Below, in pieces: positions 37,415-46,796 of a stretch of 64,000 bases of DNA. A model generated the notes under the pieces. The model saw only the letters and a list, made by a program, of their open reading frames with translations. It was not told the DNA's origin and ran no database searches. Origin of the DNA: UBA3210 sp002363635 (lineage in GTDB: Bacteria; Bacillota_I; Bacilli_A; RFN20; CAG-449). The first letter of the stretch is position 1. The number at the start of each line of letters is the position of its first letter. The translations under genes and the position numbers were made by a program. The DNA lies in assembly GCA_946641515.1 (NCBI GenBank), contig CAMPBT010000004.1, positions 1 to 64,000 on the forward strand, read 5' to 3'.

Positions 37415-38758
37415 TTAATATCCATATTTTTTCTTTTGAGTAACAAAGAAGAATATTGTCATTAAAGAAGAGCCGATTTCTGCAAAAACTGCAGAAGCGT
37501 AGACTCCGTCAACCTGCCATAGTAAAGGTAAAGTAAGTACACATACTAATTCAAATACTAATGATCTAACAATAGAAATAATCGCTGAGATTAAGCCGTT
37601 ATTTAATGAAGTGAAGAAGGCACTTGCAAACATACTAAATCCACATGTTAAATATACAAAAGCATATATTCTATTAGCACGTGTTGAAATGCTTGCTAAA
37701 TTTTCATTACCTGCAGCAAAGAAGATAGATAAAGGAGATGCTACTAGTTGGGCTAGAGAAAACATTAATACCCCAGTAAGAGCAATTAATATTAATGATT
37801 TTTTAAAGACATTATGTAATTCTTCTTTATTTTGAGAGCCATAATTATATCCAACAATTGGAGACGTGCCGATAGAGTAACCAATAAATATTGCCATAAA
37901 GACATAAGAAATATACATGATGATGCCGTAAGAAGAGACTCCATCAACTCCAGCATATTTTAATAATTGTGCGTTGTAAAACATTGAGACAATAGAACCA
38001 GAAATATTTGTAATAAATTCTGATAAGCCGTTAGAGAATACTTTTATTAAGGCTTTTCCTTCGAATTTAGTTTTACCTAAATGGATAATTAAATCTTTTT
38101 TATGTGTAAAATAAATAATAGGACCGATAGAAGCAATAGCGCATCCTGCTAAAGAAGCAAGTGCCGCACCTTCTACTGAAAGATTGAATAAACCAATTAA
38201 TAATGCGTCTAAAACAATATTTGTTAAACCTGCTCCAAGAATAAATAAGAATCCTGTTTTTGGCTTTTCTGCTGCAACAAAGAAAGCTTGAAAAACATTT
38301 TGAAGGATAAATAAAGAAACAGTTACCATCCCGATATGACCGTATCTAATCGCGTAATTTACCATTTCTTCAGTAGATGTAGAAGAAATGGATGCCATAA
38401 ATCTAACAAATGGTTCAGTTGTAATATATCCAACAATTCCTAGAATTATGCTTAAAAATATTGCAGTATAAATAATTAAAGAAAATAGTGAATTTGCTTC
38501 TTTATTATTCTTTTCTCCTAGAGTTTTACTAACTAAGGCAGTACCACCGCTTCCAAGCATAAAACCAATTCCACCTAAAATCATAATATAAGGGAATACT
38601 AGATTAACACCTGCAAAAGCATCGTTACCTGCAAATTGTGAGATAAAAATACCGTCTACAATTGTGTATAACGATGAAAATATTGACATTATAATTGAGA
38701 AAATAACTGCGTGAAATATATGTTTATAAGTAAAATGATCATTTAGTCTAACTCTCAT
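37415..38758 (-). CDS. MATE-family multidrug/cation exporter
   Basis: The 447-residue protein has twelve transmembrane segments and the MATE fold: SLYTIVDGIFISQFAGNDAFAGVNLVFP near the N-terminus and GYNYGSQNKEEL near 304 at the start of the second half. It exports drugs or metabolites in exchange for Na+ or H+. It is preceded by a short structured leader with an operator-like palindrome. Confidence 0.92.
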   Translation of the reverse strand: MRVRLNDHFTYKHIFHAVIFSIIMSIFSSLYTIVDGIFISQFAGNDAFAGVNLVFPYIMILGGIGFMLGSGGTALVSKTLGEKNNKEANSLFSLIIYTAIFLSIILGIVGYITTEPFVRFMASISSTSTEEMVNYAIRYGHIGMVTVSLFILQNVFQAFFVAAEKPKTGFLFILGAGLTNIVLDALLIGLFNLSVEGAALASLAGCAIASIGPIIYFTHKKDLIIHLGKTKFEGKALIKVFSNGLSEFITNISGSIVSMFYNAQLLKYAGVDGVSSYGIIMYISYVFMAIFIGYSIGTSPIVGYNYGSQNKEELHNVFKKSLILIALTGVLMFSLAQLVASPLSIFFAAGNENLASISTRANRIYAFVYLTCGFSMFASAFFTSLNNGLISAIISIVRSLVFELVCVLTLPLLWQVDGVYASAVFAEIGSSLMTIFFFVTQKKKYGY

Positions 38759-38764
38759 ATCAAA

Positions 38765-38830
38765 CTCCTTCTAGGCTTACCTAGAGTCTTATCCAATATT
38801 ACGGTTAAGGCCGTATATCCTCCGACACCG
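38765..38830 (-). promoter_or_regulatory. Structured leader of MATE gene
   Basis: Reading the minus strand, two hairpins, TACGG-CCTTAA-CCGTA (38800-38815) and CTAGG-TAAG-CCTAG (38771-38784), lie between the likely start site and the AAGGAG site (38765-38770), the second hairpin touching it. A ligand- or translation-controlled leader is possible; no known riboswitch class is recognised. Confidence 0.45.
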
Positions 38831-38836
38831 ATAACT

Positions 38837-38865
38837 ATCATATCTAGATATAAATATATAGTCAA
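38837..38865 (-). promoter_or_regulatory. MATE promoter with operator palindrome
   Basis: On the minus strand TTGACT (38860-38865), 17 bases, TATGAT (38837-38842). The palindrome ATATCTAGATAT (38840-38851) overlaps the -10 box and spacer. Confidence 0.6.
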
Positions 38866-38888
38866 CTAATAATATAATACTGATAAAA

Positions 38889-38914
38889 CAAAAAAACAGG
38901 AATAAATCCTGTTT
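38889..38914 (-). terminator. Terminator
   Basis: Minus-strand AAACAGGA pairs with TCCTGTTT, followed by TTTTTGTTTT, just after the hydrolase stop. Confidence 0.85.
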
Positions 38915-39648
38915 TATGCATTGATTAAGTTTTCGATAATTGTTGAAGTTTGATTTATTTGTTCAACCATAGTGATTGTTGCTTCTCCGTCTCCTTTTTG
39001 ATGACCGTATGAAGCAAAGTTACCATGGTTACCACCTTCAATTGTATTAAATGAAGTGTTAGAAGGTAAGTTAACTTTGTTATTTTCAAATTCATTAGCT
39101 TTCATAACTTGGTCGTTAGAACCAACAATTGTTGCAACTTTAAGACCTGATGAAGATAAATCTTTTGTTGAATATGATGCAAGTAAGACAAGTCCATCTA
39201 ACTTTTCGTAATTTCTAGATGTATAGATACTTCCCATAGCTCCTCCAAGAGAATGACCACCTAAATACCAAGAAGAAATAGATGGAGTAGAAGAAATGAC
39301 TGAATCTGCTTTATTAATACCAAACATTGCAAGGTTGAAAGGCATTTTAACAATTACTGTATAAATATCATCTTCTGCAAGTTTTCTTGCAAGTGGAGCG
39401 TATGCTTCTGCTTCAACTTTTGCACCTGGATAGAAAATAAAACCTGTTGTTGCATCATTATCTAATGGCTTAAATGTAATTGAATTACTATTATTTTCAA
39501 CTTGAACAGTTGAAGAAGATTCTAAATAAGTATCGACATCTACTGCGTGATAATATACTGCTGTGTAACCAAAGAAGATCCCTGCTACAAAAGCAAATAC
39601 TGCTAAAATTGAAATTAATGTAATTAATAATTTTTTATGCTTTTTCAT
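38914..39648 (-). CDS. Alpha/beta hydrolase, membrane-anchored or secreted
   Basis: The start at 39648 is preferred: AAGGGG stands 7 bases before it, while an upstream extension to 39672 lacks a site. The 244-residue protein has a transmembrane/signal segment at 7-30, then a hydrolase fold with the nucleophile elbow GHSLGG (Ser133), acid near TIVGSNDQV and a catalytic His in GGNHGNF. Its substrate is unknown; the family often acts on short-chain esters. Confidence 0.82.
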   Translation of the reverse strand: MKKHKKLLITLISILAVFAFVAGIFFGYTAVYYHAVDVDTYLESSSTVQVENNSNSITFKPLDNDATTGFIFYPGAKVEAEAYAPLARKLAEDDIYTVIVKMPFNLAMFGINKADSVISSTPSISSWYLGGHSLGGAMGSIYTSRNYEKLDGLVLLASYSTKDLSSSGLKVATIVGSNDQVMKANEFENNKVNLPSNTSFNTIEGGNHGNFASYGHQKGDGEATITMVEQINQTSTIIENLINA

Positions 39649-39807
39649 ATATGTACCCCTTAATACAGACAATCAATATAGTACATAATAATTTTAAATA
39701 ATTTAAGCAAATGTGAAAAAAAGATAGAAAAATAACTTTTTGAGAGAATATTTTAAGTTTACTTTTTCTTATTTGTTTTTCAAAATTTTGAACTTAGATA
39801 AAAAACA

Positions 39808-39836
39808 TTGAAAAATAATATTCTATAGAATATATT
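39808..39836 (+). promoter_or_regulatory. alaS promoter
   Basis: TTGAAA (39808-39813), 17 bases, TATATT (39831-39836), directly upstream of the T-box leader. Confidence 0.7.
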
Positions 39837-39842
39837 TACTTT

Positions 39843-40056
39843 GTAATCAGTGATAGGAAACTAATTTACTAATTATCTTTTAGAGAGAGTTCGCTTGGTG
39901 AAAGAACTTAGATATAGGTAGAGTGCTATTTCCTTAGATTCTAGGCAAACCTAGCGTTTACTTGCGTTAAAGTATATCAATTAAGTGCTTATCAATGATA
40001 AGAAACAGGATGGTACCGCGATTTTTCGTTCCTGAAAATAGTGAGGTACTTTTTTT
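39843..40056 (+). promoter_or_regulatory. T-box leader of alaS
   Basis: Stem I and an AGAGAGAG stretch are followed by a GCT alanine codon (39925-39927) placed as expected for the specifier loop. The T-box proper is AGGATGGTACCGCG (40007-40020). The antiterminator pairs CAGGA with TCCTG (40030s); the competing terminator pairs GTACC (40013-40017) with GGTAC (40045-40049) and ends in T7 (40050-40056). Uncharged tRNA-Ala should allow readthrough into alaS. The region from 39649 to 40080 contains no gene other than this leader and its promoter. Confidence 0.93.
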
Positions 40057-40080
40057 GTACCTTAAAAAGGAGTTTTATTT

Positions 40081-42693
40081 ATGAAAAAAATGTCATCAGA
40101 TGAAATTAGATCCACATGGCTCAAGTTCTTCGAATCAAAAGGACACTACATTGAACCATCTGCATCATTAATTCCACACAACGATCCAACACTTTTATGG
40201 ATCAACGCAGGGGTTGCTGCATTAAAGAAATACTTTGATGGTAGCGAAATCTCCCCACATACAAGAATTACTAACGCTCAAAAATCATTAAGAACTAATG
40301 ATATTGAAAATGTTGGTAAAACAGCTCGTCACCACACATTCTTCGAAATGATGGGTAACTTCTCAATTGGCGATTATTTTAGAAATGAAGTAATTCCATG
40401 GGCTTTTGAATTATTAACAAGTGAAAAATATTTTGGTTTCCCAACAGAAAAGTTATATATCACACATCATCCATCAGACACAGCTACTCGTGATTTATGG
40501 ATTAAATGTGGTATGCCTGCAGATCATATGATTCCTTTAGAAGGCAACTTCTGGGAAATCGGTGAAGGACCATGTGGACCTGATACTGAAATCTTCTTTG
40601 ATAGAGGTACAAAATATGATCCAGAAAACATTGGTATTAAATTATTAAAAGAAGATATTGAAAACGATAGATATATCGAAATCTGGAACATCGTTTTCTC
40701 ACAATATAATGCTGAAACTGGTGTTAAGAGAGAAGATTATAAAGAATTACCTTCTAAGAACATTGATACTGGTGCAGGTCTTGAAAGATTTGCTTGTGTA
40801 TTACAAGGAACAGATACTAACTTTGAAACAGACTTATTCTGGCCTTATATTGAACAAGTTATGAAGTTATCTGGTAAACCTTATGAAGGTGATAACAAGA
40901 TGGCTTATAGAGTTATTGCAGACCATATTAGAACATGTACATTTGCTTTAGCAGATGGTGCAATGTTTAGTAATGAAGGTAGAGGCTATGTCTTAAGAAG
41001 AATCTTAAGAAGAGCAGTTAGATACGGAAGAAAACTTGGTATTAACAAACCATTCTTATCTGATTTAGTACCTACAGTTATTGAAGTTATGCATGATTTC
41101 TATCCTTACTTAGCAGAACACAAAGAAAGAGTTATGAAGATGATCAAATCTGAAGAAGTTAAGTTCGCTTCAACTCTTGAAAAAGGTGAAAACATGCTTA
41201 AAGATATGCTTGATAAATCACAGGGTAAAGTCTTATCAGGCGAAGATGCTTTCAAATTATATGATACATATGGTTTCCCAGTTGAATTAACAGTTGAAAT
41301 TGCTGCAGAATCATCATTCACAGTTGATATGGATGGATTCAACAAAGAAATGAAAGCTCAAAAAGAAAGAGCTAGAGCTGCTCGTGGTGATTTACAATCA
41401 TTCAATAAACAATCAAAAGACTTAATGGAATTCTCAACTCCATCAGAATTTGTTTATTTTGATACAAAACCAATGGACGCTACAGTAATTGGTTTATTCA
41501 AAGATGGTGTTAAAGTTGATGAAATCGACGATGAAGGTGAAGTAGCATTCGATACTACAAACTTCTACGCTACAATGGGTGGTCAGGTTGCAGATACTGG
41601 TAGAATTGTTAATGATAACTGCCAAGCAGTTGTTAACGATGTTAATCCATCAGTTCAAAAACAACACTTACATTCAGTTAAAGTTGAATTTGGTTCAATC
41701 AAAGTCGGTGATAAATTCACTTTAATCATTGATGAAGAAAGAAGAATGAGAATTCAACGTAACCACTCATCTGCTCACTTACTCCAAGCAGCTTTACAAG
41801 AAGTTCTTGGTCCTTCCGTCCACCAAGCTGGTTCATTAGATTCAGAAGAATGTGTAAGATTTGACTTCACATACAATGAAAAGATGACTCCAGTTCAATT
41901 AAGACAAGTTGAAAAATTAGTTAACGAATATATCTATAAAGCTTTACCAGTTAAGACAGAAATTCTTCCTATTGAAGAAGCTAAAAAAGCTGGTGCAATG
42001 ATGTTATTCGGTGAAAAGTACGGTGACACAGTTAGAGTTGTTACTATGGGTGATATCTCCAAAGAATTCTGCGGAGGTACTCATGTATCTAATACTTCTG
42101 AAATTGGTTTATTTGCAATTGCATATGAAGAATCAATTGCAGCAGGTGTAAGAAGAATTGAAGGTAGAACTGGTTTAGCAGCTTATGAATTAATTAAGCA
42201 AAAAGAAATCGTTCTTGAAAAAGCTCAAAACGCTTTAAAGGCTGCTACATTAAATGAAACACCTACAAAGGCTGCTTCAGTTATGAATGAAGTTTCTACT
42301 TTAAAGAAACAAAACAATGATTTAACTCAGAAATTATCAGCATACGAATCAAAGAATGTTGCTTCTGAATTTGAAGAAATCAATGGTAAACACGTCTTAC
42401 TTAAGAAAGTTGAAGGATATGATAAAGATAGATTCAATGCATTATTTGATTCCTTAAAAGTTGTTTACGAAGATTCAATCGTTGTTCTAGCTAACGTAAA
42501 TGATGGAAGAATTGCTTTCATTGCTTCAGTATCTTCTTCATTACAAGGTTCTTACCAAGCAGGTAATATCATTAAGAAAGTTACTTCCTTAACTGGTGGT
42601 AATGGCGGAGGCAGAAAAGATGTCGCTCAAGGTGGCGGTAAAGATGCATCCAAACTTGATGAAGCTTTCTTAGAATTAAGAAAAGATTTTTAA
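40081..42693 (+). CDS. alaS: Alanyl-tRNA synthetase
   Basis: The 870 residues give a full-length bacterial AlaRS. The class II catalytic domain occupies the first ~240 residues (SIGDYFRNEVIPWAFELL near 102), the editing domain has the zinc ligands HSSAH (562-566) and CGGTH (664-668), and a C-Ala domain ends in GGNGGGRKDVAQGGG. It charges tRNA-Ala and clears Ser/Gly errors. Regulated by the T-box above. A terminator follows. Confidence 0.97.
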   Translation: MKKMSSDEIRSTWLKFFESKGHYIEPSASLIPHNDPTLLWINAGVAALKKYFDGSEISPHTRITNAQKSLRTNDIENVGKTARHHTFFEMMGNFSIGDYFRNEVIPWAFELLTSEKYFGFPTEKLYITHHPSDTATRDLWIKCGMPADHMIPLEGNFWEIGEGPCGPDTEIFFDRGTKYDPENIGIKLLKEDIENDRYIEIWNIVFSQYNAETGVKREDYKELPSKNIDTGAGLERFACVLQGTDTNFETDLFWPYIEQVMKLSGKPYEGDNKMAYRVIADHIRTCTFALADGAMFSNEGRGYVLRRILRRAVRYGRKLGINKPFLSDLVPTVIEVMHDFYPYLAEHKERVMKMIKSEEVKFASTLEKGENMLKDMLDKSQGKVLSGEDAFKLYDTYGFPVELTVEIAAESSFTVDMDGFNKEMKAQKERARAARGDLQSFNKQSKDLMEFSTPSEFVYFDTKPMDATVIGLFKDGVKVDEIDDEGEVAFDTTNFYATMGGQVADTGRIVNDNCQAVVNDVNPSVQKQHLHSVKVEFGSIKVGDKFTLIIDEERRMRIQRNHSSAHLLQAALQEVLGPSVHQAGSLDSEECVRFDFTYNEKMTPVQLRQVEKLVNEYIYKALPVKTEILPIEEAKKAGAMMLFGEKYGDTVRVVTMGDISKEFCGGTHVSNTSEIGLFAIAYEESIAAGVRRIEGRTGLAAYELIKQKEIVLEKAQNALKAATLNETPTKAASVMNEVSTLKKQNNDLTQKLSAYESKNVASEFEEINGKHVLLKKVEGYDKDRFNALFDSLKVVYEDSIVVLANVNDGRIAFIASVSSSLQGSYQAGNIIKKVTSLTGGNGGGRKDVAQGGGKDASKLDEAFLELRKDF

Positions 42694-42698
42694 TTAAA

Positions 42699-42735
42699 TT
42701 AGCACACTTAGGTTAAATCCTAGGTGTGTTTTCTT
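42699..42735 (+). terminator. alaS terminator
   Basis: AGCACACTTAGG pairs with CCTAGGTGTGTT, followed by TTCTTTTTG. Confidence 0.85.
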
Positions 42736-42775
42736 TTTGCATATGTTATATTTTATATATAAGGAGTTAACCAAA

Positions 42776-43051
42776 ATGGCAGAAGAAAGAAAAAGCAATA
42801 TTCCAGAAGATTTAGATACTATCGTAATGGTAGATGAAAAAGGTAATAAAAAGAATTTAACAATCTATTTTACATATCACTCAGATAAGTTTGATAGAGA
42901 TTATGTCGTCTTCTATGATCCAGATAATGAAGAAGAATTAATTTCAGCATGGGTAGATGAAGGTGGAGACCTACACGACCTTGAAACTGAAGATGAATTT
43001 AATGAACTTTCTTCAGTAGTTGATGAATATCAAGAAGATAATAAAGACTAA
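42776..43051 (+). CDS. DUF1292 (YrzB-like) protein
   Basis: The start 42776 is chosen for its AAGGAG site (42761-42766); an upstream 39-base extension has none. The 91-residue acidic protein matches the DUF1292 family (DTIVMVDEKGNKK opening, WVDEGGDLHDLETEDE core). In Firmicutes it usually follows alaS and yqgF/ruvX; the ruvX homolog is absent here. Function unknown. Confidence 0.85.
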   Translation: MAEERKSNIPEDLDTIVMVDEKGNKKNLTIYFTYHSDKFDRDYVVFYDPDNEEELISAWVDEGGDLHDLETEDEFNELSSVVDEYQEDNKD

Positions 43052-43056
43052 TAATA

Positions 43057-43084
43057 AAAGTAAGTTCGAAACTTACTTTTTTTA
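43057..43084 (+). terminator. Terminator
   Basis: AAGTAAGT pairs with ACTTACTT around TCGA, followed by TTTTTTT. Confidence 0.85.
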
Positions 43085-43120
43085 TGGAAAAAAGGGCATT
43101 TTTAATATAATATGATAAAT

Positions 43121-43813
43121 ATGGATGAATATTTAAATAAGTTATATATCTTAAAATGTAATTACAAAACGGACCAACCAAATATTGTTTATTTAAAAGG
43201 TAAATATGAATCTCTAATGGTAGATATTGGAGGAGGTAAAGAGACTTTTAAATTAATTCAAAAATTTTGGGATGAGAATTCTTTGGAAGAACCTGATTAT
43301 GCAGTTTTAACTCATTATCACTGGGACCATTCTTTTGCTTCTTCCTTATATAAGAGTCAAATCATCTCTTCTTCATATACTAATTCTAAAATTGAAGAAA
43401 TGATTAAACTAAATCCGTCTTCTATAAGTGAATTTATTTCTGATGATAAACAACCTGAATTTTGTAGGGAGCATCTTGAAATAGAATATAAAGATGGATA
43501 TATGAATTATTTAAGAAGCTCTGATATCTTATGTGATTCATTTTTGGTTATAGATTTAGGGGAAAGAATAGTTCAAATTCTTTTAATTCCTTCTTCTCAT
43601 ACTGAAGGCTCTTTAGCAGTTCTTGATCTAAATACCTCTACTTTAATTATTGGAGACGCAGCATGCGGCAAGATTAAAGGTAGAAATTTTATCCATGATT
43701 CAAATAAAATTAGAGAACTTTATTCAGTACTTGATAACCTTAAATTTGATTATGTTATTGAGGGACACTCAAGAACTCAAACTAGAAAAGAATTTATGGA
43801 TTCATTATATTAG
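43121..43813 (+). CDS. Metallo-beta-lactamase-fold hydrolase
   Basis: A -10 box TATAAT (43106-43111) ends at the first in-frame ATG (43112), so this codon cannot be on a transcript; the next ATG at 43121 gives a leader of about 3 bases and is preferred. The 230-residue protein has the HxHxDH motif as THYHWDH near 61-67, with further His in SSHTEGS and the end EGHSRTQ. This is an MBL fold in the glyoxalase-II/RNase-Z-like group; substrate unknown. Confidence 0.83.
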   Translation: MDEYLNKLYILKCNYKTDQPNIVYLKGKYESLMVDIGGGKETFKLIQKFWDENSLEEPDYAVLTHYHWDHSFASSLYKSQIISSSYTNSKIEEMIKLNPSSISEFISDDKQPEFCREHLEIEYKDGYMNYLRSSDILCDSFLVIDLGERIVQILLIPSSHTEGSLAVLDLNTSTLIIGDAACGKIKGRNFIHDSNKIRELYSVLDNLKFDYVIEGHSRTQTRKEFMDSLY

Positions 43814-43897
43814 GGGATGTTTAATAACCTAGGTTAGGTTTTACATCCTTTTTCTTTACTCTAATTTTAAGATATAGAAATAGATGAATAATTCATC

Positions 43898-43903
43898 TAT
43901 AAT
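43898..43903 (+). promoter_or_regulatory. -10 box of holA operon
   Basis: TATAAT (43898-43903) lies 20 bp before the holA ATG; the leader has only AAGAG as a weak binding site. Confidence 0.55.
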
Positions 43904-43923
43904 AAATAAGCAAGAGAATAAAT

Positions 43924-44910
43924 ATGGTTTATATAGTTTACGGTGATCAATATCCAATTGTAGATAAAAGAGTTAAAAAAATGGTTAAAACATTGTTAGA
44001 TGGAGAATCTCCAGATGAATTTAACTATTTAAGAATTAATGCCAGGGAAGTACTTGCCCAAGACATTGCTTTTGAGATTTCTTTACTTCCTTTAGGTGGT
44101 AAAAAAGTATTACGTATTGATAATCCATATTTTTTAACTTCTGTTAGAGAAAAAGTTGCTATTGATAAAGATCAAGATTTTACAAAACTTGTTGACGCCC
44201 TTAACGAAGATAATGAGGGAGTAGAAGTTATCTTTGTTGTAGAAAATAAAACTTTAAATCAAAAGAGTGAAGTTTATAAAGCTGTTAAAGCTAATGGAAA
44301 AATTATTTTTGAAGAAGGCTTAACTAGAGAAAATCTTGAACAAACTGGTTTAATGTATTTTCAAAAGAAAGGCGCGACTATTACTCAAGAAGCTTTTAGA
44401 TTGTTACTTGAAAGAACTGGAGATAATTTATCTTCCTTTATTCAAGAAGCAGATAAATTATGTTTATATGGTAAAGATTTAGATGTAGATGATGTCAATG
44501 TCATGGTACCAGTTCCATTAGAACAAAATGCTTTTAATATTGCAGAAGCTTTAATTAGTTCAAATATTGGACAAGCGATTAAAATCTATCGTGATTTATT
44601 AGTTTTAAAAGAAGATCCAGTAAGATTAATGAACTTACTTGCGTCTCAGTTTAGATCATATTGTGAGGTTGCTTATCTTTATCAAGTTGAAAAATATCAA
44701 CAAGATGATATTGCTACTATGTTAAAGATGCATCCTTATAGAGTTAAGATGATGTGTCGTACTTTAACTAAAATTAGTTATAAACAAATTTTAAATATTA
44801 TTGATAGATTATATGAACTTGATTGTTCAATTAAAGGTATGAAAGTTGACGCTCAAACTGGTTTTGAGATGTTCTTAATTAACTTTAATGAATATAAGAA
44901 TGGAAAATAA
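43924..44910 (+). CDS. holA: DNA polymerase III delta subunit (clamp loader)
   Basis: The 328-residue protein has the HolA layout: a diverged P-loop region opening MVYIVYGDQY, an LPLGGKKVLRI stretch near 56, and C-terminal helical parts (LMNLLASQFRSY near 238, MLKMHPYRVKMM near 266). It is the wrench subunit that opens the sliding clamp. It heads the operon holA-truB-ribF, and its stop lies 1 base from the truB start. Confidence 0.88.
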   Translation: MVYIVYGDQYPIVDKRVKKMVKTLLDGESPDEFNYLRINAREVLAQDIAFEISLLPLGGKKVLRIDNPYFLTSVREKVAIDKDQDFTKLVDALNEDNEGVEVIFVVENKTLNQKSEVYKAVKANGKIIFEEGLTRENLEQTGLMYFQKKGATITQEAFRLLLERTGDNLSSFIQEADKLCLYGKDLDVDDVNVMVPVPLEQNAFNIAEALISSNIGQAIKIYRDLLVLKEDPVRLMNLLASQFRSYCEVAYLYQVEKYQQDDIATMLKMHPYRVKMMCRTLTKISYKQILNIIDRLYELDCSIKGMKVDAQTGFEMFLINFNEYKNGK

Positions 44911-44911
44911 G

Positions 44912-45757
44912 ATGGACGGAATTGTATTAGTAGATAAAAAGATAGACTGGACTTCTCGTGATGTAGTTAATAAATTAACTAGACGTCTAGGAACTAAAAA
45001 AATTGGTCATACTGGAACTTTAGACCCTTTTGCAACAGGATTACTTGTTATTACAATTGGAAAAGGTACTAAAGCAGGTCAGTTTTTAGAAGCAATGGAT
45101 AAGACATATATTGCAACTTTAAAACTTGGTAAAAGTACAGATACTTTAGATTTTACTGGTAATGTTACTAGTGAAAAAGAAGTAAAATTACCTTTAGATA
45201 AAGTTGAAGTCAAAAATGTCCTTAAATCTTTTTTAGGTGAAATAGAACAGATTCCTCCTAAATATAGTGCGATTAAAATTAATGGTGTTAGAGCCTATGA
45301 ACTAGCGCGTAATGGAGAAGAAGTTACTATTCCTTCTCGTAAAGTAACTATTCATGAACTTGAATTAATTGATATTAAAGATGATGAAATTAGTTTTAAA
45401 GTCCATTGTTCTAAAGGAACTTATGTCAGAACTTTAGGAGAAGATATTGCGTCTAAACTTGGTTATCCAGGTCACTTAACTTCTTTAAGAAGAATTCAAG
45501 TCGGTGATTTTAAAATTGAAGATGCTTTAGATGTTAATGAGATTGAAGAAAAAGATATAGTTCCTATTACTTCAGCATTAACAAATTATAAGAAATATAT
45601 ATGTTCTCCAAAAGAAACTGAAATGGTTAAAAATGGAGTTAAACTTAAAATTAATGATACAGTAGATTTATTTATGGTCAGTCAAGAAGGAGAGGCTCTT
45701 GCTATTTACTCATTAAATAAAGATGGTTATTATCATACTGTAAGAGGATTATTTTAA
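44912..45757 (+). CDS. truB: tRNA pseudouridine-55 synthase
   Basis: The start at 44912 (MDGIVLVDK) is the family norm; two in-frame ATGs lie upstream inside holA. The 281-residue enzyme has the catalytic GHTGTLDP motif with Asp38 and the KYSAIKING region near 118. It forms Psi55 in the T-loop of tRNAs. Overlaps ribF by one base (TAATG). Confidence 0.95.
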   Translation: MDGIVLVDKKIDWTSRDVVNKLTRRLGTKKIGHTGTLDPFATGLLVITIGKGTKAGQFLEAMDKTYIATLKLGKSTDTLDFTGNVTSEKEVKLPLDKVEVKNVLKSFLGEIEQIPPKYSAIKINGVRAYELARNGEEVTIPSRKVTIHELELIDIKDDEISFKVHCSKGTYVRTLGEDIASKLGYPGHLTSLRRIQVGDFKIEDALDVNEIEEKDIVPITSALTNYKKYICSPKETEMVKNGVKLKINDTVDLFMVSQEGEALAIYSLNKDGYYHTVRGLF

Positions 45758-46674
45758 TGAAGATTGTTTATTTGAAAAACTTAGATGAAATTTCTTCCTT
45801 AGGCGAGATTTCTTTAGCCCTAGGTTTTTTTGATAGTCTTCATAAAGGTCATCAAGCTTTAATTAAAGAAGCTAAAAACTCTCCTTATAAAGTAGGATTA
45901 TTTACTTTCTCAGAAAATCCTGCAGCATTAATCAAAGAAGAACCTTATGAATGTGTTAATTCCTTAGGGATTAGAGAAGAAATTCTTTGTAAAGAAGGAA
46001 TTGATTATTTAATTATTCTAGAAACTAATTTAGAAAATTTAAATACTTCTAAAGAAGATTTTATTAAGAATTTTATTATTAAAATAGGTGCAAAAAAAGT
46101 TGTCTGTGGCTTTGATTTTTCTTTCGGTAAAAAAGGCGAAGGCAAGGCTAAAGATTTATTAAATTATCATGAATTTGAAACAGTAGTAATTGATGAGGTT
46201 AAAAATGAAAGAGGAGAAAAAATCTCATCTACTTTAATTAAAAAATTAATTAAAGAAGGTAATGTAGAAGAAGCAAACTCTTATATGATTAGACCTTTTA
46301 CAATGGAAGGTAAAATTATTTATGGATATCAACTTGGTAGAACTATTAATTTTGCCACTGCTAATTTAGATATAAAAGAAAACTTTGTTTTACCTAAAAA
46401 CGGAGTCTACGCGACAAGATTTATTATTGAAGGTAGAGCATATGATAGTATGACTAATGTAGGAATTCATCCTACCGTTAATAAATTAGTTAAACCATCT
46501 ATAGAAACTAACATCTTTGATTTTGAAGAAGATATCTATAATAAGGACGTCAGATTAGAATTTTATAAGATGACTAGAGGTGAACGTAAATTTAATGATG
46601 TTAATGAATTAAAGTCTCAACTTGAAAAAGATAGAGAAGAAATAAAAAAATATTTTCTCACTTTAAAAAAATAA
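45757..46674 (+). CDS. ribF: Bifunctional riboflavin kinase/FAD synthetase
   Basis: The 305-residue protein has an N-terminal adenylyltransferase part (LGFFDSLHKGHQALI near 22, CGFDFSFGKKGEG near 118) and a C-terminal riboflavin kinase part from about 180 (FATANLDIK, GVYATRF, SMTNVGIHPT). It turns riboflavin into FMN and FAD. The usual Bacilli order truB-ribF-rpsO is kept. Confidence 0.95.
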   Translation: MKIVYLKNLDEISSLGEISLALGFFDSLHKGHQALIKEAKNSPYKVGLFTFSENPAALIKEEPYECVNSLGIREEILCKEGIDYLIILETNLENLNTSKEDFIKNFIIKIGAKKVVCGFDFSFGKKGEGKAKDLLNYHEFETVVIDEVKNERGEKISSTLIKKLIKEGNVEEANSYMIRPFTMEGKIIYGYQLGRTINFATANLDIKENFVLPKNGVYATRFIIEGRAYDSMTNVGIHPTVNKLVKPSIETNIFDFEEDIYNKDVRLEFYKMTRGERKFNDVNELKSQLEKDREEIKKYFLTLKK

Positions 46675-46677
46675 AAC

Positions 46678-46706
46678 TTGTTATTATAAATAATAAATGA
46701 TAAATT
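46678..46706 (+). promoter_or_regulatory. rpsO promoter
   Basis: TTGTTA (46678-46683), 17 bases, TAAATT (46701-46706), in the short gap after ribF. Confidence 0.6.
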
Positions 46707-46712
46707 ATATAT

Positions 46713-46790
46713 GCGACTGACTCTTGGAATATCGAATCTCCAACGAATCTCTAGGTCTCAGTTAAGCAAATAAAATGCAAAAGGAGAATA
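46713..46790 (+). promoter_or_regulatory. rpsO structured leader (probable S15 autoregulation)
   Basis: ACTGA (46716-46720) pairs with TCAGT (46758-46762), enclosing TTGGA/TCCAA (46724-46728 and 46739-46743) and a further arm, a three-way junction like known S15 binding sites. The AAGGAG site lies just downstream. Feedback by S15 is inference from position and form. Confidence 0.5.
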
Positions 46791-46796
46791 AATAAA

